Positions 54,601 to 62,102 of a stretch of 64,000 nt of DNA are shown here, piece after piece (positions within the stretch are counted from its first letter, which is position 1; every line of letters starts with the position of its first letter). Source of the DNA: Candidatus Heimdallarchaeota archaeon. GTDB taxonomy: Archaea; Asgardarchaeota; Heimdallarchaeia; Hodarchaeales; Hodarchaeaceae. The notes under the pieces were generated by a model. That model was not told the DNA's origin. It ran no database searches and was given only the letters and a program-made list of their open reading frames with translations. The position numbers and the translations under genes were made by a program. The stretch lies in the NCBI GenBank assembly GCA_011364965.1, contig RDOB01000006.1, positions 1-64,000 on the forward strand. Reading direction: 5' to 3'.

Positions 54601-54993
54601 ATAGATATGAATTTCATTATCGTATAAATATCCTCCTCCAACGGCCAGAAATTCTTTGGAGGCATCAGTTTCTATACAACGAACTGCTGCTTTAGTTAAC
54701 CATGGTTCCCAAACACTTTGATATTGCATTTCGTTATTCATCAAAAATTTGGAAATATCATAATCACTTGGGAGATATTTTGAGTCAACTCCAGGATCAG
54801 AGCTCGAGTAATAAGTTGACACTTCCTCGGAGATACTCCTTAGTGGGGGGACAATTCCTTGCGGATAGAGTCCATATTCATCAGTGAGGAAATCCATGAA
54901 TGGATTGTATATCAAAGCTTCCGTAACACTAGGTCCAAAGAGAAATATAGTGACTGCGAAGAGTGCTGCAAATCTAACTAGTTTATTTCGCAT
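45673..54993 (-). CDS. Giant secreted FG-GAP/VCBS and Asp-box propeller protein
   Basis: About 3106 residues with a signal peptide (KLVRFAALFAVTIFLFGPSVTEA). Dozens of FG-GAP/VCBS-type blades carry calcium loops of the DxDxDxxxD kind, e.g. DVDKDYLPDIIAGSWDGKIH, DVDADGDSDLVLTNGRLYF and DFNNDGVDDIAVGTIDGMI, as in integrin-alpha propellers. Near residues 1495 and 1760 there are Asp boxes (SADYGDTW, SKDDGATW), typical of sialidase/BNR propellers. A Thr/Ser/Gly-rich spacer lies around 1830-1960. No C-terminal membrane helix follows, so it must be held by a partner. ATG 54993, with TAGGAGG 7 nt upstream, is the start. It lies between the two anchored proteins of its operon. It may be an adhesin or a binding protein for surface glycans; a function is not proven. 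Confidence 0.82.
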   Translation of the reverse strand: MRNKLVRFAALFAVTIFLFGPSVTEALIYNPFMDFLTDEYGLYPQGIVPPLRSISEEVSTYYSSSDPGVDSKYLPSDYDISKFLMNNEMQYQSVWEPWLTKAAVRCIETDASKEFLAVGGGYLYDNEIHIYRWNGHTRNYDKVWDSGDQIIQGDVISIDFGDTDNNQFLEIVAGSADGHVYVFEQEHIYDPFDNMENQFVHVWTSPKIQQVWGVKIADVDKDYLPDIIAGSWDGKIHVYEYINHSGYPFSKQHWIEYAEKATINVGEKIYSIDVGDTNYNALPEIIAGTSLGRVYIYENNGTVLSINGKPWPLTQDNSYRYHWDSGNISWKPVTQMEVDSLDNDPHDEVVYIAQGQGVYVINWDPNVAGGCYLTHQLWEPFDSWELGGFEGLGHYLNHYIDWMTWSNNNLTRIPSGTYMPYNDTFYQEMTVFINGSMKPSGNFLPIENMSDLHVYWENDTTKIFITEPYARYVWEPQWPKNTSMAIHRKLDPWGEDGVYISDPPISHPPAENYTTFNARDSIASAIVDWGNDQEVMGDGLWAVPGTTLGYDVTLRFHDAYDPNLNKISFEISPDTQQWVRVPNENIKIQWKSGDDDVLLDIDPVLSSKHWAYFRYMRINVTDGGYYKIKGGYAPVMYRPMDTASSITIGSLDLDYYKAYTTGQSEGKKIVLGTVDGKIIMFRYNTATKAYDLLWNSYKNDSYTQGTNIWAITEVKSPGKIPTWLYNQSSSDIFNVNEELRQLEIDQSWLPGILGNYFSMDHVSLMKSFWENIFAVIEDYWPYAEIVDINVPANDIVVGTDNGKLVVFPSLVETWSVLGNYFFYPVNTNPFYNGMSISPTFVDFNQDPNHFPELMFLGWGDKDQLYDPIDPNKQQSMAGLDVYTFDLAASPIGAYVGRFELAEHEITGLLWRALEKSLVVPEVAWGDVDADGDSDLVLTNGRLYFIENIHNTMFRLDTEYFRDMNLKATDKLYNSPELYDFDGDGDLDLTVGYANREGATYFENKGSRWAPEWVENKWLYTNSWGGLWFNNLTTPTFAIDPATGVLTHLTTYNNHTGMMVKLLAEYENHNAFIIGTNPLISRLEINLKSGADSYGNLLANYGYHVFEVWNSQAELARWTLAIETGDMDQDGRQEVIVGSYDQNLYVFEHLTNNTYKRAYRSQDLTHKELSLTSPYAYEELEGVSGTFYRTIWDDVEEIVVGLDMDNDGFLEMVATAGLSIFIWEQNNDGFVSIDDEYTLIWQADLRQSAWAPLFADLGIDKFTAAAYAGDMDYNGFGEFVVAAGSFLFVFESSGSNNYYENFLKNPFPARGRYFTPGNPLVSPAVRALSIESIVVSDTDNDTLNEIIIGGLNKTWWGTYNGFVAILENQIGTYAYTWWAPNHLMDENPVYDLTVDNQDMDKYKEIIVGTFKGIVIYENNGTETERNNNYVERSILTSYVNFPTIKLKAMFDLETKVQLALRNTDMIELQRNVSTTLYYGNWIQVFKGGNRLYWATSADYGDTWTQRGPIVTLGVEIVTAGAGTWSWTYSNYEIHPSLFQAKDGRVWIAFSAKMTFNVFTYEGIWLLQLNPSSLTWENAVGIGTGSGNLAVQDFHGNYVYNPSVWEYNNNTAQRVAISYMNSSNGGIYWKGDFSAPNLRPEARIPNIGNSAFENNQTWNKLGYKAISHDAIRSVSGDVVLVFTGMSFKEAKVDYDLWIAKSNSTPMWDGAFPYSRATVDAIDELYPSITQTVTPDHTLMIIFEADGYAPSGALQITYSKDDGATWRDPEPVTTTPPFAEYISFPLYGFSLLVLKDYPFILVKSLISVGPAISAHWEGGFVYSFMAQYHLFSLAKISLTQTTTSTLTVGVGYAESVSPPDSTMTLNSGDITAHSGLVENIGGSITTGGGEVSYITTEGDTIPVGTLVNLTLGGGGSAIYYTTTVSTPTINYNTPIVTEDTQLSSYGGSIVAYGEDATGTDNPENDQNTGSYGLAAAVGFRGEDFHRDRQTPDRGFYNNIFFGMNPSSNFSLFDFKEARAIDTGDTDKDGRREIAIASGNQAFLVEVARTGGEEEVLFYYQPWHSDGLATETTDIELHDVNGNGMDELVVSCIEGNVYAFEGIFTEPSATDYLYFDWDPVWTNYEQGEFSSAPIQPDHLADTTDITLDGVDDIVFAMMDPDGIGYNGFPLIRAVNGATGSLIWEYNLSSTSISSKNSIVLNLRTIDLTGDGVKEVIALIHDITADNLYMIALEGTTGIERWPDDVFFFAIDATQYAEMMFEDIDNDTIPDVLTGIGDSIFFVSGVDGNYDGNNDARPEWFYTFPDHMDPDPTTHVTHISTTEDRVIVSGVDPDSGNGTVAIIDYNGTVIYTFLRNSSIYGLTATMLDITEDSIEDIIIFESGVMYVYDGTSNMTEALFNTSFDGSTGNAKETIKYDFNGDSYDDLLIQLHYNVTLTFEDQVSLTRVGESYIDQGINFSNTDPINIGTYLGWTAWDSGSSSIYTPHSGDITIFTRELDNYITIDDFATTVSAYFSTGSYSGFFVWEAYDIDGNLIDTTSFIPNRPVQYVELNDPYGRIYRVHVTGTGDTTWNSRFVMDSFSYWKNPEKVETKLVALSGINPEIYLWEYNLWDTYATEIKMGDLDHDSEDDDLLLLTEYTLDNPHTGAIFALDGTYGTPLGYMQLHGTGISVAAGNFGPYGEVAILNTSCTLSTWTFVHHEPTIALDLSIPEGSISYQTRGPVYAIDTGDFNNDDIEDVIFADKSRYLITLDGLTGEVIWKYRTSSPIQKVAIDDVDNDGYSDVAAALRSGMLVMINGQTGRPSWQHFMGLIIANQMQFVDYNHDSEKELAVSMGYRFSSIFGRIMLYNTTRDPVLGHGKVIWQFIQPFGPFTRFEVADFLNDANGILDFAVEIYEHSIWILNGNNGNPVNGILIKVHDFRVGIFTTNLHPQLAVIVRNGTVIIYDSLDYSSFGSIFEDKKIHLNIPFRLSHMATGNFDPSDQLHEIAIRSFANGTYCLDGDLSVLWTFEDRSIFYLPRYLTADLNDDGQLDIISFNIDNVIALSGTEREPTQVVWAAFIPKHLVLSAVIADFNNDGVDDIAVGTIDGMIYILHGTIERSFLQDTGPDGGTG

Positions 54994-55011
54994 TTTTGTG
55001 CCTCCTATCAT

Positions 55012-58000
55012 TTACAAGCCCCCCTCCTTTTTCTTCCAGACAAGTAATTGCTGGATATTAACAAAAGATGTCAAATAGAGAAGTAAAGAAACCATTCCAA
55101 AACCGATGACCCCACCAATGAGGAATGGAACGATTTGTAAAGGTTCGGTTAAAATATAGAATGTAATACGTTTAATCGCTTCCGAACCGTCAAATCTTGT
55201 ACCCGAAACTTCTAAAGTATAGATGCCTTTAGATAAAGAAAGGATCTCACTTTCCCATTGATACTTGCGAGGTTTATATTTCATTTCGTGCTCCAAATGA
55301 TCTGTAGGTCCACCCACAAATTGATATTGAACATTGCCAAAGAAAGTAAAGTTGGCAACAGTGACAGTAAGTGTAGTTGTGTCATAAATAGTATCAATGG
55401 GGGAAGTTACTAAGAGATCATCTCGATAAATATCCAATGCTGCATACATTTCTGTTGCATTAGTGAATGTGAGGGGGTCAGTGCCAGCTAATATTTCCAG
55501 TCCATCAGAGAAAGTATCGTTATCCGTGTCCCAATTTGACGCATTCGTTCCATAAATCTGCCATTCTGCTCCATCTAACAATCCATCACGATCTGAGTCA
55601 GGGTTAAACGGTCCACCACCCGCTACGAGTACCGTGGGAGAAAGGGTGCCATTTGGATCCCCGAAGTATTCCAAACCGTCAGAGATCCCATCATGGTCAC
55701 TATCGAAGATGGAGCCATCAGGACGGCCAGGAATAATACTATCCCATACCATAGGGTTTGATCCATACGGCATATCCTCCATGATTTCAGCACCGTCTGG
55801 CAAACCATCGTCATCCGTATCGGGATCGTCTGCATAAGTTGGGTAAAAAGGGTTATAAGGCCCCATCAGAGTGATTCCTAGTCCACTAGCACCCCAACCA
55901 ACTGGAACTACTGCTGTGGTCTCATTGCAATCTAATAAGCCATCTGCGTCAGTATCATTACTAAGAGGATCAGTCAAGTGGAAATAATGCTCATCATAAT
56001 CGGATAACGTGTCGTTATCAGTATCTAGAACATCAGGACGTGTGCCTAGATCACGGAGTTCAAAACTATCATTCAAGAAATCTCCATCAGTATCCAATAG
56101 GACAGGAGAGGTGTTATATGGTAGGAGAATAAAGAATCCAACATAGGGGTAAATCAAACTAGATTGATTACCAATCATTAATTCTGCCCCATCGAGGATA
56201 AGGTCTCCGTCGGTATCATTATTCAAGGGATTTAGTTTAATTGGAAATGCGATCTGATAATATTGATATACAACTTTGGGAACTAATCCTGATGCCAAAT
56301 ACAACTCCCAACCATCAGTAAGTCCATCTAAATCAGTATCGCCATAAGTGGGGTTTGTACCAAAGTAATACAATTCGTCTCCATCACTTAGTCGGAAGGT
56401 CATATCAACTTTACCACCCGGATAGACAACATAATAGGTAATCGAGTCCATATCCGTATCCCATTTTAATGGATCTGTTTTAATACCGTTGTAAGTCCCA
56501 TAAACCTCATCACCGTCACGGAGGTAGTCACCATTCCACACTCCATCTCCATTTTCATCGTATGCAGGATCCCATTCTTCAAGACCGTCATATCGATTGT
56601 TATGGTTTAAGTCATTCCATCTCTCTGAGTCAGTGTCAGAATCATCTGGTTTAGTTCTATAGATAAAGATTTCCTCATAATCATCCAGTCTATCATTGTC
56701 AGAATCTTCATCCATTGGATCAGTGAAGTAGATATTTAATTCCATCCAGTCTCCAATTCGATCTCCATCACTATCGATTGAAAAGGGGTTTGTATGGAAC
56801 CAATAAAGTTCCTCACCGTCAAGTAATCCATCGTAATCTGTATCGGGGTTATGTGGATGTGTACCATATTTAAAGTACTCGTCTCCATCGATAACCATGT
56901 CTCGATCAGAATCTGGATGTCGAGGGTCTGATCCGAGAAGTAATTCTTGAAGATCTCCTAAACCGTCCCCATCGGTATCAGGATTATTATAATGCGTGTG
57001 ATTTGAGTCAGACGCTCGGGTTCCCTCTAAACCATCAATCAATCCATCATCGTCCGTATCAGCGTCACATGGATCGCTTGGGGGGTCTAAGGATAGTTCG
57101 TATCCATCTGAATTGAGGATTTCACTAACTGGAGGTTCATCATGTGGTTGATCTGGGGCTCCAGTTCTATCATAGCTTCCAATTCCTGTATCCCCATCAG
57201 TGTCTGGATTACATGGATTTGTATACGTGATATTTAAAACGGGTTCTCCTTCAACCATATATACAATAGGCATACCTTTTACTTCCCACCAGTCAGTAGT
57301 TAATATCCAAGAGCCATCTTGTATTTTAACCCAAGCATGAGCTTTGGACGGAGCTATCATCCCATCATATAACTGCTCCCATGTATCATCATCTGTATCA
57401 TTATCCAGTGGATGTGTATATCCACCGTTGAAAATTATAGGTGGGGTGTCAATACCAGGCTGTGTTTCATTATATAGCTCATCCAATCCATAAAACGGTC
57501 CAAACTCTCCTTCTTCACCATCTAATAAACCATCCCCGTCAGTGTCTGGGTTTAGGGGGTCAGTTCGGTCAGTATATTTTACACCACCAATCATTACAAA
57601 CTCCACGCTTCGTGTGACTCCTTTGATATCATAAGCATGGTTTACTTCATAGTAATCGTCAATTCCATCTTCATCAGTATCTGTGTCGAGCGGATCTGTT
57701 CCTATAATGATTGCTTCTTCGTAATCAGTTAAACCGTCCCAATCAGTATCAGGTTGCCTTGGATTGGTTTTGGTATTCTCATATTCGATAAAATCATCTA
57801 ATCCGTCTCCATCTGTATCTGGGAGGATCGGATCTGTCTTGGAAGTCTGCGTTTCAAACTTATCTGATAATCCATCCCCATCTGTATCAGCAGCATATGG
57901 ATTTAAGCCAGGAGTTGCCTCCTCATCCACATCCGAGATCCCATCTTGGTCTGCATCCAATCCCATAGCCCCACTTTCCTTCTGTTCTTCAGGATCACTA

Positions 58001-61000
58001 GGAGTTAATTCTAATGGCGAAGGATCAAGGGGTTTCCATTCAACCTCGATATCCCAGTCCGCAAACAAGAATGTTAACGTAACCGTGATCCGTAGGATGA
58101 TTTCTAAGAAAATCTTAAGCGGCACCGGGTTCACTAAATCCTGGAAAAACGTCAGAATGATCTCCATAGTAAAGTCAAGCGCTATTCCAACTATCAGTAA
58201 ATTAATTCCTATATGAACATTCATACCTAAGGTGATTTTTAGGGTAAATGAACCCTCTTCTGGCCCTGCAGCTGATGCTGCACGTTTTACAACTTCAAGA
58301 AAGATTCCAAATGAAACTGTTACCGTTATTGCATCCAATCCGAGATATTCACCTATTGAATTTAGAGCTCCCGCTGTCCCCCCTGTAAGAAAATCAAGCA
58401 GAGTGAATGTACGGGAAATAGTAATAGTAAATTGGAATCCCCATTCAATAATTTTAAAGAAATTATCTGTGTCAAACACTCCACCTTTTAAGGTAAAGAG
58501 TTCTAATTCGAACCAACCTTTTCCTGAGAACTCTAGTTCAAGGCCTAATGATTCTAGTAAGAAAGCCATCAGCGGATTTTCTTCTGTTCCAAATCCTCCT
58601 ATTTCTAACCCTGCTTTGAATGTTGGAATTAATTCAAAGAACGAGAAGATTTCACCAAAGAAATCGTCTATTCCTCCACTAAATGGATTTAAACCACCGA
58701 AAACAATATCCAGCATCCAATCTGAAAAAGCAGCTTCATCAAAACCGAAATGAGGATATAATCCCAATTCAATCCCAATACTAAAAAGACTGAAACCTCC
58801 AAGCCCTACTGGAAGGCTTCCAGACCATTCTGGAGGAATTAGATCAGATGAACTTAGCGCGTTCATAATTGCATCTAAAAGCATGTTAATTAATTGTTCA
58901 ATTTGTCCACCTACCCAATCCATTAATTGTCCAAATAACCAGCGGATACCATCGGTAAAGATATCCTTTGCGTTAAAGATTATTCCCAATATACCTTCCA
59001 TGGCGTCTTTAAGGTCATTAAGGTTTGAAATACCAGGGATACTGAGGGATCCGATCAGAGAATCAAGCCCTGGAACCTCATCAAGCTGTCCCAACAAATT
59101 TTGGATGAGTTCATGAGCTGAAGGCAGATCTGCACTATCAACTCCGAAAAATTTGGGGAAAATAAATTCCAAAATATCCTTTACAAAAGATATGTCGATT
59201 CCAGCAAATTCCTTTATCAAACTGACTCCAATATTTTGAATAAGTCCTTGAAGAATTCCTTGGATACTATTGTCTTTTGCGGATATGATGATTCTGAAAA
59301 ATGCTGTTCCCATTTCCGCAAATGTCTGGATTTTTTCGAGAATTGAGGTATCTATACTAAGACTGCTTGCAGTAGACAATAAAAACCTAATTGTATTGTC
59401 TATAACCGCTGCAGGATCCTTAAATTGTTCTTTGAATTTATCAATAGTACTACTAATGTATTGCTTTAATTCATCTTTATCACTAATCACAGCAATGATT
59501 GTTACGATATTATTGACAGCTTTTTTAATTTTTCCTTCCTTAGTATCATCAATGTCTCCCATCATTAGTTCTGCAACATCAATTATGAAATCCATTGTAT
59601 TATTCAAATTAGGTAGTTGATCCTTATTAGTAAAGTCTCCATTAATAGCTCCTGCCACCATTGTAGCACCTGATACAATCATTTCCTTGATTTGGGTATC
59701 CTTTGTGCTATCGCTGTGGAATTGAAATCCAGTTTGAGTTTTGAAAGTATCAATTGCTGAACGTAAATTGGTCATAAAGTCGGTTACACTAGACATAGCG
59801 GATTCCTTAGCTGCAGAAATAGCCATATTGACCTGATAGATTAAGTTTTGAAGCTGGTCTGCAGCATAAGTTACTTCAGGTACGTTTTCATCAATTAGTT
59901 GGAGAAGATAACCAAATATACTTGCTAAATTATCATCAGTCGGTAAGTCAGAAGGATAACCTAACAGTGTACCAATATTCCCGCCCGAAAAGCCAATTGC
60001 AGACATCAACAGGTTAACTAAAATCCCAATCAATTTGCTCCAAGTAGATGCATCTTGAGCACTAAGGGTGTCAGCTCCTGATCCTGCTCCAACTAAACCA
60101 ATGGCCTCAAAGAAAAATTGTATAAATTGAGGGAGATACTCTGAAATCGTTTTCTTTAAATTACCGCTGGCTAAGAAGTCCATTATTGTTTTGAGGAAAA
60201 GACTGATGCCAGAAATGTATTTCGTTAAATCACCACTGTCTAATCCAAGTAACTCCAAGAATTGTTCTATTAAAACGTCTAAATATCGCTCGCTGATGAC
60301 AGAAAGAAGGGCATCAAGAAAATTTCCTCCCCCTTCTTTCATTTCATCAATGAGAGATACTGATAAACTAAGAATCTCATTAATTATAGTCTTAAACCAT
60401 CCCCAGTCCTCAGGAATAACTAGATCTAGCAATCGTCCTATTATATCACTAATTGCTGAAAAATCCCCTCTTAGAAGAGGAATAGCATCAAAGATCAGCT
60501 GGACATAAGGTTCTAATTCCTCTGGAAAAGGTATGAATTCTTTGATGATGTCAAATAAGGTTGATAATGCAGACTCAACTGAGATGTCATCACCACTAAA
60601 GAATCCAAGCATGGCCTCAATTGCCATAAAAGCGGTTTCTATGGTTTGCATAGCATCCTCCCCAAGATTTATTTCATCCCCAACCTTCCCAATGAAAATT
60701 TCTAGGAGTATATCAACAAGCCCTCCAATCGGGCCTTGAAGTCCTGATTCTATGGGCAATAAACCTATTAAGAGATCTCCTACTCCAAGTGATTCTTCAG
60801 TGGATTTTTTGATATACATTGCTGGACGATTTTCTTCAGGAAGTTCTCGTATATCAAATTTAGGCTCTATATAAGCTGGAAAACTTTCTTTGAGTTCTTC
60901 AAATCGCTTTTGTTTCAGAACTAAATCTTCCTCTCCTATGGGGTCGACAGGAGTAAATTGTCGTTGAACTATATCATTAATATTATCTGCAAAGTATTTT

Positions 61001-61671
61001 AAAGAGAGTTTTCTAACATTAACTCCTGCTTTATGAAAATCTGATTCGTAGCCAAACTTTGTTTCAAGAATATCTGCAACGGACCAGATACACCACACAT
61101 AAGCTAATTGAGCGTCAAGATTATCAGTTCCCTCTATCCACACGTTAGTTTGGGATTTAAGCAAGTAATTATATAATTTATAGGCGTTACCCATTCCTAA
61201 AACATGTTCTTGAAGTGGATGATGTTTTAAATAACTGGCGAAATCATCCCACGAGACTAGATCCCCTATTAACACTCCATTCATTTGTGTACCAAACACA
61301 TACACCAATATAGGATATTTATTAGAATCTATTGCATTTAAGTCTTCGAGACTTCCAACAGGTATTAAATCAATGGATCGATAGACAACTTTGAGGGAAT
61401 TATAAAGCGAAATCGCTGTTCCTGCTAGAACAGAGCCCGATCCGCCTACATACACAACAGCTATACGGTGATCGGGAAAATCGTACGAATAAATTATCCG
61501 CTTGGATTGTTCTTCGACTGCTTGTGTTTGTTCAACTCGAATTGCTACACCACTCATTGTGGAAGTAAATAGTATTGTTAGAAACAGCACTCCCAAAGAA
61601 AGCTGCATTACTCTCCTGGGGGTAATTTTATTCTCTTTCATATATTTACGTAAAACGTCCAGCTCGTACAT
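55012..61671 (-). CDS. Giant membrane-anchored TSP3-repeat surface protein
   Basis: A 2219-residue protein. A hydrophobic N-terminal segment (about 22-47) acts as signal or anchor. Residues 50-270 form an alpha/beta domain of unknown family, 290-1000 are largely amphipathic helix with repeated LLxxI patterns, and 1000-1225 are hydrophobic and beta-rich. From about 1238 to 2057 run some 26 calcium loops of the type DTDGDGLxD, spaced like thrombospondin type 3 repeats and each followed by 'E....T(D/N)P'. A beta-sandwich-like segment and a C-terminal membrane helix (about 2178-2200) with the tail WKKKEGGL follow. The start is ATG 61671, with AAGGAAG about 8 nt upstream. It is the first gene of the operon; the next start lies 18 bp beyond its stop. 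Repeats of this type form rigid calcium-dependent stalks. Confidence 0.82.
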   Translation of the reverse strand: MYELDVLRKYMKENKITPRRVMQLSLGVLFLTILFTSTMSGVAIRVEQTQAVEEQSKRIIYSYDFPDHRIAVVYVGGSGSVLAGTAISLYNSLKVVYRSIDLIPVGSLEDLNAIDSNKYPILVYVFGTQMNGVLIGDLVSWDDFASYLKHHPLQEHVLGMGNAYKLYNYLLKSQTNVWIEGTDNLDAQLAYVWCIWSVADILETKFGYESDFHKAGVNVRKLSLKYFADNINDIVQRQFTPVDPIGEEDLVLKQKRFEELKESFPAYIEPKFDIRELPEENRPAMYIKKSTEESLGVGDLLIGLLPIESGLQGPIGGLVDILLEIFIGKVGDEINLGEDAMQTIETAFMAIEAMLGFFSGDDISVESALSTLFDIIKEFIPFPEELEPYVQLIFDAIPLLRGDFSAISDIIGRLLDLVIPEDWGWFKTIINEILSLSVSLIDEMKEGGGNFLDALLSVISERYLDVLIEQFLELLGLDSGDLTKYISGISLFLKTIMDFLASGNLKKTISEYLPQFIQFFFEAIGLVGAGSGADTLSAQDASTWSKLIGILVNLLMSAIGFSGGNIGTLLGYPSDLPTDDNLASIFGYLLQLIDENVPEVTYAADQLQNLIYQVNMAISAAKESAMSSVTDFMTNLRSAIDTFKTQTGFQFHSDSTKDTQIKEMIVSGATMVAGAINGDFTNKDQLPNLNNTMDFIIDVAELMMGDIDDTKEGKIKKAVNNIVTIIAVISDKDELKQYISSTIDKFKEQFKDPAAVIDNTIRFLLSTASSLSIDTSILEKIQTFAEMGTAFFRIIISAKDNSIQGILQGLIQNIGVSLIKEFAGIDISFVKDILEFIFPKFFGVDSADLPSAHELIQNLLGQLDEVPGLDSLIGSLSIPGISNLNDLKDAMEGILGIIFNAKDIFTDGIRWLFGQLMDWVGGQIEQLINMLLDAIMNALSSSDLIPPEWSGSLPVGLGGFSLFSIGIELGLYPHFGFDEAAFSDWMLDIVFGGLNPFSGGIDDFFGEIFSFFELIPTFKAGLEIGGFGTEENPLMAFLLESLGLELEFSGKGWFELELFTLKGGVFDTDNFFKIIEWGFQFTITISRTFTLLDFLTGGTAGALNSIGEYLGLDAITVTVSFGIFLEVVKRAASAAGPEEGSFTLKITLGMNVHIGINLLIVGIALDFTMEIILTFFQDLVNPVPLKIFLEIILRITVTLTFLFADWDIEVEWKPLDPSPLELTPSDPEEQKESGAMGLDADQDGISDVDEEATPGLNPYAADTDGDGLSDKFETQTSKTDPILPDTDGDGLDDFIEYENTKTNPRQPDTDWDGLTDYEEAIIIGTDPLDTDTDEDGIDDYYEVNHAYDIKGVTRSVEFVMIGGVKYTDRTDPLNPDTDGDGLLDGEEGEFGPFYGLDELYNETQPGIDTPPIIFNGGYTHPLDNDTDDDTWEQLYDGMIAPSKAHAWVKIQDGSWILTTDWWEVKGMPIVYMVEGEPVLNITYTNPCNPDTDGDTGIGSYDRTGAPDQPHDEPPVSEILNSDGYELSLDPPSDPCDADTDDDGLIDGLEGTRASDSNHTHYNNPDTDGDGLGDLQELLLGSDPRHPDSDRDMVIDGDEYFKYGTHPHNPDTDYDGLLDGEELYWFHTNPFSIDSDGDRIGDWMELNIYFTDPMDEDSDNDRLDDYEEIFIYRTKPDDSDTDSERWNDLNHNNRYDGLEEWDPAYDENGDGVWNGDYLRDGDEVYGTYNGIKTDPLKWDTDMDSITYYVVYPGGKVDMTFRLSDGDELYYFGTNPTYGDTDLDGLTDGWELYLASGLVPKVVYQYYQIAFPIKLNPLNNDTDGDLILDGAELMIGNQSSLIYPYVGFFILLPYNTSPVLLDTDGDFLNDSFELRDLGTRPDVLDTDNDTLSDYDEHYFHLTDPLSNDTDADGLLDCNETTAVVPVGWGASGLGITLMGPYNPFYPTYADDPDTDDDGLPDGAEIMEDMPYGSNPMVWDSIIPGRPDGSIFDSDHDGISDGLEYFGDPNGTLSPTVLVAGGGPFNPDSDRDGLLDGAEWQIYGTNASNWDTDNDTFSDGLEILAGTDPLTFTNATEMYAALDIYRDDLLVTSPIDTIYDTTTLTVTVANFTFFGNVQYQFVGGPTDHLEHEMKYKPRKYQWESEILSLSKGIYTLEVSGTRFDGSEAIKRITFYILTEPLQIVPFLIGGVIGFGMVSLLLYLTSFVNIQQLLVWKKKEGGL
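55500..57958 (-). repeat. Array of about 26 TSP3-like calcium-loop repeats (within CDS)
   Basis: The coding DNA repeats GATACTGATGGAGATGG-like units (seen on the plus strand as CCATCxCCATCAGTATC) at irregular spacings of about 60-200 bp. They encode DxDxDGxxD loops. Codon choice varies between copies, so the array is old or under diversifying synonymous drift rather than a recent tandem expansion. Confidence 0.8.
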
Positions 61672-62102
61672 TTTATATCTTCCTTTTTAAAGGGTTTGTC
61701 ATCGTTTTAGTCTTCACTTTAGATCATAAAGAATAAGAGGATATACTATCTAGCCTCGTTTATAAAGATCAGTGAAATGTATAGAGATTATCTTATGTTT
61801 TTTTAAAGCTAATGGGAACATTATTCAGCAATTTCCAATTTCATTATCAATTAATGATTTAGAAATAATAAATCACTATTTGAAGGATATTGTAAACCCT
61901 TCGTTCTTTTTTAATAGCTAAATGAACATTTCACATTCATCAACCTTTTATTTCACTGAATTAGTGAACTAGTCCCAAACACTCAGCTCAATTGTTTAAA
62001 TACCTAACCGAATTATTGTCGGATTATTCTGTTCAACTGCTTTTGATCTAGCTTAAACGAAAATATTTCTAAATGTGCGAATTAGCTTTTAAATGAGTTT
62101 TA
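61672..62102. other. Divergent promoter region, no gene seen
   Basis: 431 bp of AT-rich DNA between the giant-protein operon and the SDR gene. No open frame or RNA gene was found. The best element is TTTATAAA at 61759-61766, suitable as the TATA box of the leftward operon with a leader of about 60 nt. GTTTAAATACC near 61996 is a possible TATA element for the rightward gene. Confidence 0.5.
61759..61766 (-). promoter_or_regulatory. TATA box for the giant surface-protein operon
   Basis: TTTATAAA (self-complementary), read leftward as ATCTTTATAAACG. It lies 88 bp before the ATG at 61671. No other TATA-like element on the minus strand lies between it and the gene. Confidence 0.45.

Noticed and set aside
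55500..57958. Repeated DNA that could suggest a CRISPR array
   Set aside because: The repeats are irregularly spaced, vary in sequence and stay in one open frame that encodes calcium loops.
57764..58753. Two plus-strand ORFs (150 and 173 codons) opposite the TSP3 protein
   Set aside because: They are Ser/Pro/Asn-rich antisense images of Asp/Gly-rich repeats, with no start signals.
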